A stretch of DNA of 64,000 bases from Lachnospiraceae bacterium. GTDB taxonomy: Bacteria > Bacillota > Clostridia > Lachnospirales > Lachnospiraceae. The stretch is from positions 62,001 through 126,000 of the forward strand of contig JAFYGB010000010.1 in NCBI GenBank assembly GCA_017543445.1. The letters run 5' to 3'. Below the pieces are notes generated by a model. The model did not search any database. It saw only the letters and a program-made list of their open reading frames with translations, and was not told where the DNA came from. Positions within the stretch are counted from its first letter, which is position 1. The number at the start of each line of letters is the position of its first letter. A program made the translations under genes and the position numbers. Positions 25,609 to 35,837 of this stretch are shown here, piece after piece.

Positions 25609-26823
25609 ATGAAAATATCGGTTGGATTGTTTTTCGGCGGTCCCAGCGTGGAACATGAGGTCTCCGTGATCTCGGCGCTGCAGGCTTATTACGCATTCGA
25701 GGATGAACGCTACGAGATCATCCCCATTTATATGACGAAGGACAGCCGTTTGTTCGTCGGCGAGGATGTCGGCGACATCGAGGCGTACCGGAATATCCCG
25801 GCGCTTCTTACGAAGAGCATCCACGTTACCCTCGTGCGCGAGGATGGACGCACCTATCTGCGTCAGGTGAAGTCCCGCGCGTTTAAGAAAGACTACAATC
25901 AGGTGCTCGACGTAGCATTTCCCGTGGTACACGGAACGAACGTCGAGGACGGCGCTTTGCAGGGCTACCTGCAGACCATGGGCCTTCCCTATGTCGGCTG
26001 CGACGTATTTTCCTCCGCGATCGGCATGGATAAATTCGCGCAGAAGGCAGTGCTTCGCGAGGCCGGCATCTCCGTGCTTCCCGCGATGTGCCCGAATATC
26101 GCGGAGTATCGCAAGGATCCGGAAGGCCTCCTGAACACGATCGAGAAGGAGTACGGCTATCCCGTCATCGTAAAGCCGAACAATCTCGGTTCGAGTGTCG
26201 GCATCCGCGTGGCGCGGGACCGCGCCGCTTTGGAGAGCGCGATGGAGTTCGCGTTCGGTTTTGCGACGCGCGTGCTGGTGGAGCACGCCATCGTACATTT
26301 GAAAGAGATCAACTGTTCCGTGCTCGGCGACTACGAGACAGCGGAGGCTTCCGAGTGTGAGGAGCCGATCGCGCAGGACGAGATCTTAAGCTACCAGGAT
26401 AAGTACATGGGCAATAGCGGCAAGAACGGAGTGAAAGGCGCCCCGGTGAAGGGCGGCGGAGCGAAGGGAAGCGAGGGCATGGCGAGTCTGTCCCGTAAGA
26501 TCCCGGCGGAGATCTCCCCCGAGCGTCGCGAGCAGATCCGTGAGATGGCGGTGAAGACCTTCCAGACCCTGGGCTGCAACGGCGTGGCACGTATCGATTT
26601 CATGATCGATAAGGACACGGACGCACTCTATGTCAACGAGATCAATACGATCCCGGGCTCGCTGGCGTTCTACCTGTGGGAGGCCGTCGGCCTTCCGTAT
26701 TCGAAGATGTTGGTGCGCCTGATCGATCTGGCGCTTAAACGCGAGCGTGAGCGTGCAAACCTCACCTTCTCGTTTGACAGCAATCTATTAGCACATGCTT
26801 CGCTTCCGAAGCATAATCATTGA
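25609..26823 (+). CDS. ddl: D-alanine--D-alanine ligase
   Basis: ATP-grasp enzyme giving the D-Ala-D-Ala dipeptide for MurF encoded just upstream. N terminus VGLFFGGPSVEHEVSVISAL, central YPVIVKPNNLGSSVGI and C-terminal metal-binding FMIDKDTDALYVNEINTIPG are present. At 404 aa it is longer than usual Ddl (~300-360); part of the excess is a Gly/Lys/Ala-rich insert (~266-290: GNSGKNGVKGAPVKGGGAKG) in the omega-loop region before PAEIS. The omega-loop specificity residues cannot be assigned with certainty by eye. 19 bases after the MurF-like gene. Confidence 0.92.
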   Translation: MKISVGLFFGGPSVEHEVSVISALQAYYAFEDERYEIIPIYMTKDSRLFVGEDVGDIEAYRNIPALLTKSIHVTLVREDGRTYLRQVKSRAFKKDYNQVLDVAFPVVHGTNVEDGALQGYLQTMGLPYVGCDVFSSAIGMDKFAQKAVLREAGISVLPAMCPNIAEYRKDPEGLLNTIEKEYGYPVIVKPNNLGSSVGIRVARDRAALESAMEFAFGFATRVLVEHAIVHLKEINCSVLGDYETAEASECEEPIAQDEILSYQDKYMGNSGKNGVKGAPVKGGGAKGSEGMASLSRKIPAEISPERREQIREMAVKTFQTLGCNGVARIDFMIDKDTDALYVNEINTIPGSLAFYLWEAVGLPYSKMLVRLIDLALKRERERANLTFSFDSNLLAHASLPKHNH

Positions 26824-26838
26824 TATTTCGAGGAAAGC

Positions 26839-27699
26839 ATGAAGAAGAGAGAGATCGTTCGGCGGATCCTGTTTTGGGTATTCCTGTGTGTATTCATCAT
26901 CGCCGTTTTGAAGCTGGGACACATCGCCTATGTGTACTGGAAGAACAACCGGGGTTATCAAGACCTTCGCGATCAGGCACAGTTGAGTTCCACGGCACAG
27001 GACGCATCCGCTACGAAGGGCACCGGCTCGGACGTGGAGGTCATTATCGACCAGAGCGGGATCGGTCAGGAAGTGGTTACGAAGGAGCCCCTGGAAGAAA
27101 CCACGAAGGCGCGCGTACGGGAGGACATCCTGCCGCCCGGTTCCAACGGCGTAGACCACGAATTCCTGCTGATGATGAACGCCGATTATGTCGGCTACAT
27201 CGTCATCCCGGGAACGGAAGTAGACTATCCGGTCGTACGGGGCAGTGACAATTTGCACTATTTGCGATATGATTATTATGATAAGGAGTCGATCTCCGGC
27301 TGTCCGTTCCTGGATTACCGCCAGGAGAAAGATTTTTCCTTATTCAATTCTACGATCTGTGCGCATAACCAGAAGGACAACAAAATGTTCGGTACGCTGG
27401 ATCGGTATAAGGAAAAGACGTTCTGGGAAGCGAACCCCTACGTTTACCTTATGACGCCCGACGGAAATTACCGCTATAAGGTCTTTTCCGCATACGAGCA
27501 GTACTATGTGGACATGATCTTCAGCCCGCTGTTCCCGACGGACAGTTCGAAGCAGGAGCTGATCGATCTGGCGCGGGAGCGGTCTCTGTACGACACCGGC
27601 GTTTCGGTATCGATAACCGACCACATCCTTACGCTGTATACCTGCACGGAGAATTCCGATGTACGCTTTGTCGTACAGGCAGTTTGTGAAAACTATTGA
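26839..27699 (+). CDS. srtB: Class B sortase
   Basis: One N-terminal membrane anchor (RRILFWVFLCVFIIAVLKLG), a linker, and a sortase barrel. Catalytic His is in STICAHNQKDNKMFG (~176), Cys in LTLYTCT (Cys269) and Arg in NSDVRFVV (Arg276). Class B enzymes attach proteins such as haem/iron-binding proteins or pilin bases to peptidoglycan; no candidate substrate with an NPxTx-type signal is in the window. Its position after murF-like and ddl genes fits a wall operon. 286 aa. Confidence 0.9.
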   Translation: MKKREIVRRILFWVFLCVFIIAVLKLGHIAYVYWKNNRGYQDLRDQAQLSSTAQDASATKGTGSDVEVIIDQSGIGQEVVTKEPLEETTKARVREDILPPGSNGVDHEFLLMMNADYVGYIVIPGTEVDYPVVRGSDNLHYLRYDYYDKESISGCPFLDYRQEKDFSLFNSTICAHNQKDNKMFGTLDRYKEKTFWEANPYVYLMTPDGNYRYKVFSAYEQYYVDMIFSPLFPTDSSKQELIDLARERSLYDTGVSVSITDHILTLYTCTENSDVRFVVQAVCENY

Positions 27700-27744
27700 T
27701 ACCGAATGCCCTCGGTACAGAATTTGGGCAGAAATGGAGATAAG

Positions 27745-29850
27745 ATGAGTATTGCAGAGATCTTTGGACAAAATGTATTCAATGATGCCGTAATGCGGGA
27801 GCGTCTTCCGAAGAAGGTCTACGCGGAGCTGCGTAAGACCATCGACGAGGGTAAGACCTTAGACCCGATGATCGCGGAAGTCGTGGCAAATGCCATGAAG
27901 GACTGGGCCATAGAGAAGGGCGCGACGCACTATACGCACTGGTTCCAGCCATTGACCGGAACGACGGCAGAGAAGCATGACTCCTTTGTTTCGGCACCCG
28001 GTCCTTCCGGAAAGACGTTGATGGAGTTCTCCGGTAAGGAGCTCATAAAGGGCGAGCCGGATGCTTCGTCCTTCCCGTCCGGCGGATTGCGCGCGACCTT
28101 CGAGGCCCGCGGCTATACAACGTGGGACTGCACATCGCCTGCGTTCTTGAAGGAAGACGCGACGGGCGTTCTGCTCTGCATCCCGACGGCATTCTGTTCC
28201 TACACCGGTGAGGCGCTGGACCAGAAGACGCCGCTGCTGCGCTCCATGGAAGCATTAAATACACAGGCGCTGCGTATCCTGCGTCTGTTTGGAAACACCA
28301 CTTCGAAGAAGGTGACCCCCATGGTGGGTCCCGAGCAGGAGTACTTCCTGGTCGATCGTGAGAAGTGGCTGAAGAGAGACGATCTGATTTTCACGGGACG
28401 CACCCTGTTTGGCGCGGTTCCGCCGAAGGCACATGATGTGGAGGATCACTATTTCGGCCAGATCCGTGAGCGTGTGGGCGGTTTCATGCAGGAACTGAAC
28501 ACGGAGCTCTGGAAGCTTGGTGTGTCCGCGAAGACACAGCACAACGAGGTGGCTCCCGCGCAGCACGAACTGGCGCCCATCTACGCGCCGGCAAATATCG
28601 CAGTCGACCACAACCAGCTCATCATGGAGACCATGAAGAAGGTAGCGAACCGCAGAGGTTTGTCCTGCCTGCTCAGCGAGAAGCCCTTCGCCGGCCTCTC
28701 CGGTTCCGGTAAGCACAACAACTGGTCCCTCTGCACGGATGACGGCATCAACATGCTCGATCCCGGTAAGCTGCCGCACGACAACATCCAGTTCCTTCTG
28801 GTTCTGGCGTGCATCCTGAAGGCAGTCGATATCCATGCGGATTTGCTTCGCGAGTCTGCTGCCGACGTGGGCAATGAGCACCGTCTCGGCGTACACGAGG
28901 CACCGCCCGCGATCATTTCCGTATTCATCGGCGAGCAGCTCGAAGATGTGGTTGAGCAGCTCATCAGCACCGGTAGCGCGACCAGCTCGAAGGTCGGCGG
29001 CGTATTGGAGACCGGCGTTTCCTCCCTGCCTGCATTGCAGAAGGATGCGACCGACCGCAACCGTACTTCACCCTTTGCATTTACCGGTAATAAATTCGAA
29101 TTCCGTATGGTGGGTTCCCGCGACTCTGTCGGCGAGCCGAACACCGTACTCAACGCCATCGTTGCCGAGGCGTTCTGCGAGGCCGCAGACGTTTTGGAGA
29201 AGGCAGATAACTTCGAACTGGCGCTGCACGACCTGATCAAGGAATACCTGACCGAGCATCAGCGCATCATCTTCAACGGCAACGGTTATTCCGAAGAGTG
29301 GATCGCGGAAGCAGCCCGCCGCGGCCTTCCGAACATCAAGTCCATGATCGACGCGATCCCGGCCCTCACGACCGAGAAGTCCGCGAAACTGTTCGAGAAG
29401 TTCGGCATCTTCACGCGCGCAGAACTTGCATCCCGCGCGGAGATCCAGTACGAGGCATACTGCAAGGCGATCAACATCGAAGCATTGACCATGATGGACA
29501 TGGCGTCAAAGCAGATCATTCCGGCAGTCATCGAGTATACCACCGGGTTGGCCGCTTCGATCAATGAAGTGACGGCTGCCTGCGCGGACGCGGATGTATC
29601 CGTTCAGACCGAGCTTCTGATCCAGGTTTCCGACCTGCTGTCTGACATGAAGGTAGCGCTTTCGAAGCTGGCGACAGCGGAAGAAACTGCAGCCGCACAG
29701 ATCGGAACGAAGGAAAAAGCACATAAATACTATGAGGAGGTCGTTCCTGCGATGGAGGCCCTGCGCCGCCCCGCAGATGAACTCGAACGTCTGGTCGATC
29801 GTCGGATCTGGCCGTTCCCGACTTACGGGGATCTGGTGTTTGAGGTATAG
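27745..29850 (+). CDS. glnN: Type III glutamine synthetase
   Basis: About 700 residues, the size of GSIII and far larger than GlnA type I. Characteristic segments include [31 protein letters not shown], the catalytic-core [20 protein letters not shown] and [12 protein letters not shown], and [20 protein letters not shown]. It forms glutamine from glutamate, ammonia and ATP. The ATG at 27745 has a GGAG site; an in-frame upstream ATG at 27706 adds a non-family extension. It is close behind srtB but functionally separate. Confidence 0.95.
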   Translation: MSIAEIFGQNVFNDAVMRERLPKKVYAELRKTIDEGKTLDPMIAEVVANAMKDWAIEKGATHYTHWFQPLTGTTAEKHDSFVSAPGPSGKTLMEFSGKELIKGEPDASSFPSGGLRATFEARGYTTWDCTSPAFLKEDATGVLLCIPTAFCSYTGEALDQKTPLLRSMEALNTQALRILRLFGNTTSKKVTPMVGPEQEYFLVDREKWLKRDDLIFTGRTLFGAVPPKAHDVEDHYFGQIRERVGGFMQELNTELWKLGVSAKTQHNEVAPAQHELAPIYAPANIAVDHNQLIMETMKKVANRRGLSCLLSEKPFAGLSGSGKHNNWSLCTDDGINMLDPGKLPHDNIQFLLVLACILKAVDIHADLLRESAADVGNEHRLGVHEAPPAIISVFIGEQLEDVVEQLISTGSATSSKVGGVLETGVSSLPALQKDATDRNRTSPFAFTGNKFEFRMVGSRDSVGEPNTVLNAIVAEAFCEAADVLEKADNFELALHDLIKEYLTEHQRIIFNGNGYSEEWIAEAARRGLPNIKSMIDAIPALTTEKSAKLFEKFGIFTRAELASRAEIQYEAYCKAINIEALTMMDMASKQIIPAVIEYTTGLAASINEVTAACADADVSVQTELLIQVSDLLSDMKVALSKLATAEETAAAQIGTKEKAHKYYEEVVPAMEALRRPADELERLVDRRIWPFPTYGDLVFEV

Positions 29851-29858
29851 GGGGACAT

Positions 29859-30515
29859 ATGAAAAAACAATACATACTGTTTGATTTGGACGGGACATTG
29901 ACCGATCCCGCCGAAGGGATAACCAAATCGGTTCAGTACGCATTAAAACATTTTGGGATCGAAGAGGATGATCTGGAGAAACTGCAGCCGTTTATCGGCC
30001 CGCCCTTGATGGAGAGTTTCATGGATTTCTATGGTTTCTCCGAGGAGCAGGCCCGTGAAGCGGTGACCTACTATCGCGAGTATTTCCGCCCGCAGGGCAT
30101 CTTCGAAAACGAGGTCTATAAGGGGATTCCGGAGCTTCTGGAGAAACTGACGGACGCGGGTAAGACGCTGATCCTGGCGACTTCGAAGCCGGTCGTTTTC
30201 GCGGAGCAGATCCTGGAACATTTCGATCTGCGTCAGTACTTCGAGTTCATCGGAGGTTCGGACATCGAGCAGACGCGCGCGAAGAAGACGGAGATCCTGC
30301 AGTATATTCTGGAGGAATGCCAGCTGGTCGACCTGACGGAACTGGTCATGGTCGGCGACCGCAAGCATGACATCATCGGCGCGAAGCAGTTCGGCATCGA
30401 CACGGTCGGCGTTCTGTACGGCTACGGTTCCGAGGAGGAACTTAAGGAGGCCGGCGCGGACGTTCTGGTCGACTCCGTACGCGAGCTCGGCGAATACCTG
30501 CTCGAGGAAGAGTAA
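29859..30515 (+). CDS. HAD-family hydrolase (phosphoglycolate phosphatase-like)
   Basis: 218 residues with motif I FDLDGTLTD, motif II ILATSKP, and motif III/IV VMVGDRKHDIIGAK, plus a helical cap domain. Members of this Gph/PpaX-like group dephosphorylate small metabolites such as phosphoglycolate or pyrophosphate; the substrate is not evident. It starts 8 bases after glnN with a GGGGGA site and is followed by the pseudouridine synthase 4 bases later, so the three are probably cotranscribed. Confidence 0.9.
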   Translation: MKKQYILFDLDGTLTDPAEGITKSVQYALKHFGIEEDDLEKLQPFIGPPLMESFMDFYGFSEEQAREAVTYYREYFRPQGIFENEVYKGIPELLEKLTDAGKTLILATSKPVVFAEQILEHFDLRQYFEFIGGSDIEQTRAKKTEILQYILEECQLVDLTELVMVGDRKHDIIGAKQFGIDTVGVLYGYGSEEELKEAGADVLVDSVRELGEYLLEEE

Positions 30516-30519
30516 TAAC

Positions 30520-31266
30520 ATGATCAATATTTTATACGAGGATGACTATATCTGGGTAGTGGAGAAGCCTGCCGGCGTGGATGCGCAGGAGGGGCGGACG
30601 CTGTCCGACGATATGCCGTCCCGCATCCGAAATTATATGAGCCACAGGGAGACCTCTTCCTGTGGCCGTGTTTTACCTGCCTATGTCGGTGTGGTGCACC
30701 GCCTGGATAAACCCGTGCGCGGCCTGATGGTCTATGCGAAGACGAAAGAGGTAGCGGCCGCCCTGTCCGCGCAGTTTGCGAAGGACGGGAGCATGCACAA
30801 AGAATACCGGGCTCTCGTTGCAGCGCCCGAAGGTTCCTATATTTCCGCTGACCTGCTGGCCGGCATCACCTATTCCGACCGCCTGTTATTTGAGCGTTCG
30901 GCCAATGTATCGCGCATCCTGACGGAAGCGGAGGCGGCTTCGCTTCGCGCGGATCAGCGTTCGCAGGTAAAAGAAGCCGTGCTGACCTGTCGTTTTGCGC
31001 AGGGAACGCCCATGTTTGCGAAGGAGCAGGAAGCGTGCACGAGCCGTGATGAAAGCCTGGTCGGTCGTCTGGCGGAGGTTTCAGTCCTCCTAAAGACCGG
31101 GCGCCACCATCAGATTCGGGCGCAGATGGCCGCCCACGGCCTGCCCATCGTCGGTGACCGCAAATACGGCCTGCCCATGGATGGTGTGGGATTGTGCCTG
31201 TGCGCTTGCATGCTACGTTTCCGCCACCCGAAGACCGGGAAAGAGCTGGAGTTTGAAATATGTTGA
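30520..31266 (+). CDS. RluA-family pseudouridine synthase
   Basis: 248 residues from ATG 30520. The catalytic motif HRLDKPVRGLMVYAK is clear, with VEKPAGVDAQEG at the N terminus and KTGRHHQIRAQMAAHGLPIVGD near the C terminus. It isomerises uridines in rRNA or tRNA; target unknown. No S4 domain is present. A longer open frame upstream overlaps the HAD gene and is not coding. The stop codon lies within the promoter of the next gene. Confidence 0.9.
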   Translation: MINILYEDDYIWVVEKPAGVDAQEGRTLSDDMPSRIRNYMSHRETSSCGRVLPAYVGVVHRLDKPVRGLMVYAKTKEVAAALSAQFAKDGSMHKEYRALVAAPEGSYISADLLAGITYSDRLLFERSANVSRILTEAEAASLRADQRSQVKEAVLTCRFAQGTPMFAKEQEACTSRDESLVGRLAEVSVLLKTGRHHQIRAQMAAHGLPIVGDRKYGLPMDGVGLCLCACMLRFRHPKTGKELEFEIC

Positions 31267-31290
31267 CAACATATAAAAAAAGGATATACT
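31263..31290 (+). promoter_or_regulatory. Promoter for the fused ABC transporter pair
   Basis: TTGACA (31263-31268) and TATACT (31285-31290) with a 16-base spacer; the -35 overlaps the stop codon of the pseudouridine synthase gene. Confidence 0.75.
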
Positions 31291-31330
31291 TAGAAGTAAG
31301 ACATAACAATATAAGGCTTTGGGATTTTCT

Positions 31331-33259
31331 ATGATAAGGTGTTTAAGTATACGAAAATCATTTGGCGATGCACCGCCGTTGTTTGAAGGCCTCGATCTGG
31401 AGTTCACTGATACGGGGCTTTTTATTTTGATGGGCGAAAGTGGATGCGGAAAGACAACGCTGTTGAATATCCTGATGGGATTGATATCGCCGGATTCAGG
31501 GGAAGTAGAATTATCCTCGATTGGAAGAGAAGACATAGATTATCTTACACAAGACCCTTTTTTTGCGGGCTTTTTAACAGTTTCGGAAAATCTGCATTTG
31601 ATAAGTGATAATACGGAATCGATAAGGGGAGTACTGGAAAAGGTCGGGTTGGTAGATAAATACGATTCGACCGTTTCGACATTGTCCGGAGGGGAGAGAC
31701 AGAGGCTTGCGATCGCCCGTTCCCTTTTACGGGGAAGTCGCGTGCTTCTTTTGGATGAACCGACAGCAGCTCTTGATGAAGAAAACAGGACCAGCGTTTA
31801 CGCACTTCTGAGGGCTTTGAGTACGGAAATTCTAATCGTGTGCGCGACACATGACGCCAGAGCCAAAGATTATGCAGATCTGGTATACGTATATAGAGAT
31901 GGAACATTTGTTGCCGAGAAAAATCAAGCGAGAAAGACGGGGCCTTCAGGGGAAGATCCTGAAAGAGAAAAAAATAGTCGTGTGATACAAAAGGTATCCA
32001 ACCCTGTTTTTGCAATGAATGTAGCGATAAAAAAATGGTATAAAGAAAGAATGATGGATCGACTAACGGAAGTATGGCTGATCGTTTGCTTGACGTTGGC
32101 TTTTTTGATCCTAGCCGCAGCAGATTTTCCGCAACGCAAAGTAGAACAGACGGAAAAGAACATGTATCATATCAACATGCAAGTGTTGAACGTTCCGAAG
32201 GGCGTTGCGATCGAAGAGGTTCTTAAGAAAGTAAAATATGAAGAAGCGATCCTGAATTACATGGACAATTATCCGGACGGAATGATAACTAAGACGGATA
32301 AGGAGCAGTTTACACCAGAAAACAAATCTTATGACTATCGTATGTATGTTTTGCCGATAAAGGAAGAGTTATTCAAACTAAAAGACAAGATTTTGTACGG
32401 AGAATACGTCAAAGATAAGTACGATATACTACTGCCTTATGGCGCGGCGTATTATTTGACGAACGGAGACCCGGCGAAGGCAGTCGGGATGAAAGTCAGT
32501 CACGAAGTATTCGATACCGGAAAGGTGCAATTCACTGTTACCGGCGTTCTGGATAAGTTCAGCAAAGCGGATGTTTACTACCTTCATGGAGGTAGGCTCG
32601 GCGTGAATCCCTGGAATGAGAATGCCCCCGATGCGGGATTTGATCTGTTCTTTGCTTCGACATTGGCAGTACAAGACCTTGAGGCAGATCCTGCGTTTTA
32701 TGGGAATAATGGACGGTTTTATACCATTTACTTCGCGTCCTATAATGATTTTTTGAAAGGGCGAAGCGTACTTGAACAATATTCGAAAGAAGGATCTTTG
32801 AAACTGGAGATTTCACCGGTTCCGGGAAAGGATGGGATGGAGATCCTGAGCATGGTGTTACTGCCTTTTGCCGCATTGATCGGAGCATTGACGATCGTGT
32901 TGTTCATGGTGGTCCATCACTTGCGGATGAAGTACAACGGATCATTTCTCTCCTTACTGACCTATTCCGGATACAGTAAGTCGCAGATAATCGGGGAGTT
33001 GATAAAAATCATTATGCTCGATTTGATAAAGAAGGTGATCGTGTCTATGGCGATCATGTTTGTGATCACTATAGCGGTTAACGCATGGAATGTCAGGACA
33101 CTTTCTTATTCTTCGATGATCTTCACATATAATCCGTTATTGATCGGACTGTTTGTAATCGGAGTGTTGATGATTGGTTTTATTTTGTGTCTGAGTGTTC
33201 GCAGAGTTTATTCTGAGTCCTGGTATGAGGGAATGATAAAGCAACGTGATCTGATATAG
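31331..33259 (+). CDS. MacB-like ABC transporter, ATPase fused to FtsX-type permease (first of pair)
   Basis: N-terminal nucleotide-binding domain: Walker A GESGCGKTT (~35-43), signature LSGGERQR (~118), Walker B VLLLDEPTAALDEE. Then one membrane helix (~250), a ~250-residue extracytoplasmic domain, and three helices (~507-630): the MacB topology with four helices. ATG at 31331 chosen; an upstream TTG at 31319 is also possible. The Q-loop and H-loop (ATHD) are present, so the ATPase should be active. With the next gene it probably forms a heterodimeric mechanotransmission-type transporter. AT-richer than its left neighbours. Confidence 0.82.
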   Translation: MIRCLSIRKSFGDAPPLFEGLDLEFTDTGLFILMGESGCGKTTLLNILMGLISPDSGEVELSSIGREDIDYLTQDPFFAGFLTVSENLHLISDNTESIRGVLEKVGLVDKYDSTVSTLSGGERQRLAIARSLLRGSRVLLLDEPTAALDEENRTSVYALLRALSTEILIVCATHDARAKDYADLVYVYRDGTFVAEKNQARKTGPSGEDPEREKNSRVIQKVSNPVFAMNVAIKKWYKERMMDRLTEVWLIVCLTLAFLILAAADFPQRKVEQTEKNMYHINMQVLNVPKGVAIEEVLKKVKYEEAILNYMDNYPDGMITKTDKEQFTPENKSYDYRMYVLPIKEELFKLKDKILYGEYVKDKYDILLPYGAAYYLTNGDPAKAVGMKVSHEVFDTGKVQFTVTGVLDKFSKADVYYLHGGRLGVNPWNENAPDAGFDLFFASTLAVQDLEADPAFYGNNGRFYTIYFASYNDFLKGRSVLEQYSKEGSLKLEISPVPGKDGMEILSMVLLPFAALIGALTIVLFMVVHHLRMKYNGSFLSLLTYSGYSKSQIIGELIKIIMLDLIKKVIVSMAIMFVITIAVNAWNVRTLSYSSMIFTYNPLLIGLFVIGVLMIGFILCLSVRRVYSESWYEGMIKQRDLI

Positions 33260-33295
33260 TGGTTTCTGAAGTGTTTTTCGATGAGAGGGTTCGGC

Positions 33296-35086
33296 ATGAA
33301 GATAGAATTACAAGGCATATGCAAATCTTTTGACGGAAAGAAAAGGGTTCTGGATGAGGTCTGTCACTGTTTTGAGTCCGGAAAAACATATGTGATAAAG
33401 GGTATCAGCGGATCAGGAAAGACGACACTGTTGAATATTCTGAGCGGACTGGCGGACGCGGACAGCGGAAGAGTTGAGGTGTCTCCGGATGCTACGCTGA
33501 GAATTGGTTATGTTTTTCAACAGAGTCACCTTTTGTCGGGAATAAGTGTTTATGATAATCTGAAACTGATCCGAAATGATGAAGAGGCGATACGAAAGTA
33601 TGCAAAGAAACTAGGGGTCGATGAATTGCTGGAAAGAAATCCTGAACATTTATCCGGTGGACAGAGGCAGCGTATCGCGATCGTTCGCGCTCTCATAACG
33701 AACCCGCAGTTGGTGATCGCAGACGAACCGAGTGCTTCGCTCGATCCAGAGAATTCAAAGACTCTGGCGCAGATCATGGAACAACTAAGGGGCGAAGACC
33801 GGATCGTGGTCATCGCGACGCACGAAGGGTGTTTTGATGCGATCGCAGATGAGATATTGGATTTGAGTGAAGGGAGAGTATCTGTCCGAAAGGGAGGAAG
33901 AGACGTACCCGTCAAAGCGTTAGAAGAAGAGTTGATCAGGGATAATCCTGCATGGTTGCAGAGAGGAAGAAAGAGCTTTCTAAATACATTTCAGAATGAT
34001 GCAAGGATCATTTTCCGAAGAAGATTTAAAGGGCGAAAGATTCTACGTGTATTGCCATTTGCACTGATATTGTTTTTGGTCTTGGTCGTCTCGGCGATCC
34101 ATGCAAATATTGCCACGGTAATGGTGGAGGAATATCGGAATCTATATCCGCTGGATGTAGTCGAACTGAGTGCATCGTTTGATGAAAGGCGGCTTCCGGA
34201 AGGGATGCTCGTATATCATAATTATGTTGCCAGAGATAAAGATATAACAGGCTACTATCTTATGCCGGAAGAGTACAGTGCGTTCCGATTACCCGGAATG
34301 GTGGCAGAAGGACATTTTCCTCAGGGAGAAGATGAGATCCTGGTGACACCGAAACTGGCGGAATACCTAGACGAAGCAAAGGATTTGGTTGGAGCACAGG
34401 TAGAATTGTTTGGCAGATCTTTTACCGTGGCAGGGATCACCGGGGATCTGTTCGGTGACACAGCTTTGGTCGAATACAGGAGAATGGACGCGTATTATCG
34501 TTATAACTTCAATGAAGTATCTGCACTTATTCCTTATGAAACGATTGCTGAATTTGGTCAGATCGAGCCGACTTATTCGGGAATGTATGTTCTTCCAGGG
34601 TTGGGGGAGGATCCCACCATGCAGGATAAAATCAAATCCTTGGATAATCATACGGATACGATCAGCTTTTTTTACTATGATATGGTAAAAGCGGAGGAGC
34701 GCGCCGGTTATTTTGCAAAGTATGTCGCGATCGTTTCCGGGTTGCTGTTGCTTTTCGGTAGTGTATTCATCGTAGCGATCATTCGGTGCGAATTGATCAA
34801 TCGTAGCCGTGAATTGGGCTATTTACGCATATTTGGACTATCGATACGAAGAATCAAGGCATTGATCGGAAGAGAATACCGATTTAGTTTTTTGCTCTCG
34901 CTATTTGCTGCCATTGTTGCTTATTTGATAGTTGCACTCGTAGCATTTATCGTCTTCGGGATGTTTTTTCTTCCGAAGATTCAGTTTGTGCTTATCGTCG
35001 TTATTGCTGCATTGTTTATTTGGACCATACAGGTTCATATCGGTATGAAGAAGATTATAAAAATGCGTCCGTTGGAGTTGATATAA
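33296..35086 (+). CDS. MacB-like ABC transporter, ATPase fused to FtsX-type permease (second of pair)
   Basis: Same layout as the preceding protein: Walker A GISGSGKTT (~35-43), signature LSGGQRQR (~118), Walker B LVIADEPSASLDPEN, one helix (~250, LPFALILFLVLVVSAI), an extracytoplasmic domain, and three C-terminal helices (~471-580) with FtsX-like INRSRELGYLRIFGLSIRRI between helices. 597 aa. The C terminus MRPLELI is typical of FtsX permeases. Starts 37 bases after the first gene with a GAGAGG site. No adjacent membrane-fusion or outer component, as expected in a Gram-positive; likely exports or extracts a peptide or lipid. Confidence 0.83.
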   Translation: MKIELQGICKSFDGKKRVLDEVCHCFESGKTYVIKGISGSGKTTLLNILSGLADADSGRVEVSPDATLRIGYVFQQSHLLSGISVYDNLKLIRNDEEAIRKYAKKLGVDELLERNPEHLSGGQRQRIAIVRALITNPQLVIADEPSASLDPENSKTLAQIMEQLRGEDRIVVIATHEGCFDAIADEILDLSEGRVSVRKGGRDVPVKALEEELIRDNPAWLQRGRKSFLNTFQNDARIIFRRRFKGRKILRVLPFALILFLVLVVSAIHANIATVMVEEYRNLYPLDVVELSASFDERRLPEGMLVYHNYVARDKDITGYYLMPEEYSAFRLPGMVAEGHFPQGEDEILVTPKLAEYLDEAKDLVGAQVELFGRSFTVAGITGDLFGDTALVEYRRMDAYYRYNFNEVSALIPYETIAEFGQIEPTYSGMYVLPGLGEDPTMQDKIKSLDNHTDTISFFYYDMVKAEERAGYFAKYVAIVSGLLLLFGSVFIVAIIRCELINRSRELGYLRIFGLSIRRIKALIGREYRFSFLLSLFAAIVAYLIVALVAFIVFGMFFLPKIQFVLIVVIAALFIWTIQVHIGMKKIIKMRPLELI

Positions 35087-35127
35087 GTTTGAGTTGCCCG
35101 GTTGAGTGGATCTCAACGAATGCGTTA

Positions 35128-35155
35128 TTGATTTTCATTTTCCGTGTGGTATGAT
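35128..35155 (+). promoter_or_regulatory. Promoter for the HTH-TPR regulator
   Basis: TTGATT (35128-35133) and TATGAT (35150-35155) with a 16-base spacer; about 45 bases before the ATG at 35199. A small hairpin GTTGAG/CTCAAC (35101-35117) just upstream may end the ABC transcript weakly. Confidence 0.55.
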
Positions 35156-35198
35156 TCTCTCAGAACGTTCGGAAATCTAAGCTATGGAGGATCGTTAT

Positions 35199-35831
35199 AT
35201 GATGTATTTATCGGAAAATCTGAAGAAGTATCGGATGAAGAAGGAATTGACGCAGGAGGATGTGGCACAGATCCTGGGGATCACACCGCAGAGCGTATCC
35301 AAATGGGAACGCGGCGAGTCGTATCCCGATATCACGCTGCTTCCTGCATTGGCCAATATATTTGAGACCAGTGTGGATCTGCTGATCGGGATGGACACGA
35401 TCCGTGCGGAGGAGACACGCTACAACATCCACAAAAAGGCGGTCGCGTATCAGCGCAGCGGGGATCTGGATATGGCGGAGCAGACCTATCGGGAGGCGCT
35501 GCTGATCTATCCGAATAAGCCCGGCATGATCCTGGGGCTGGCTAGCACACTGGCTCTGAAGGGTGAGACCGAGGAGGCGATCGAGCTGATGGAGCGAGGG
35601 CTGCCCATCTCGATCAATGAGAAGCAGAAGGCGACCATGCGCGCGGCGCTGTGCTTTCTGTATTTGAAGGCCGGCAGGGCGGATAAGGCCGAGCGGCTGG
35701 CGGGCGACCTGCCGCACATGCGGGAGAGCCGGGAGGTCATACAACCGTTGATCCGGCAGGGGCTCGACGACGAACAGATCGACGCGAATATCAAAATGAT
35801 CATCCTCGGAGATGGCGAGGGGATCTGGTAG
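35199..35831 (+). CDS. XRE-family HTH regulator with TPR-like C-terminal region
   Basis: 210 residues. Residues ~5-60 form a Cro/C1-type helix-turn-helix (LKKYRMKKELTQEDVAQ, then ITPQSVSKWERGESYPDI) followed by VDLLIGMD, the usual end of this domain. The rest is helical with TPR-like repeats (GDLDMAEQTYREALLIYPNK, GETEEAIELMERGLPI, AGRADKAERLAGDLP), which usually bind peptides or partner proteins. The TATGGAGG at 35183-35190 gives ideal spacing to ATG 35199 rather than using its own ATG (35184) as start. It may regulate the adjacent ABC pair, but the genes have separate promoters. Confidence 0.85.
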   Translation: MMYLSENLKKYRMKKELTQEDVAQILGITPQSVSKWERGESYPDITLLPALANIFETSVDLLIGMDTIRAEETRYNIHKKAVAYQRSGDLDMAEQTYREALLIYPNKPGMILGLASTLALKGETEEAIELMERGLPISINEKQKATMRAALCFLYLKAGRADKAERLAGDLPHMRESREVIQPLIRQGLDDEQIDANIKMIILGDGEGIW

Positions 35832-35837
35832 AAATAA

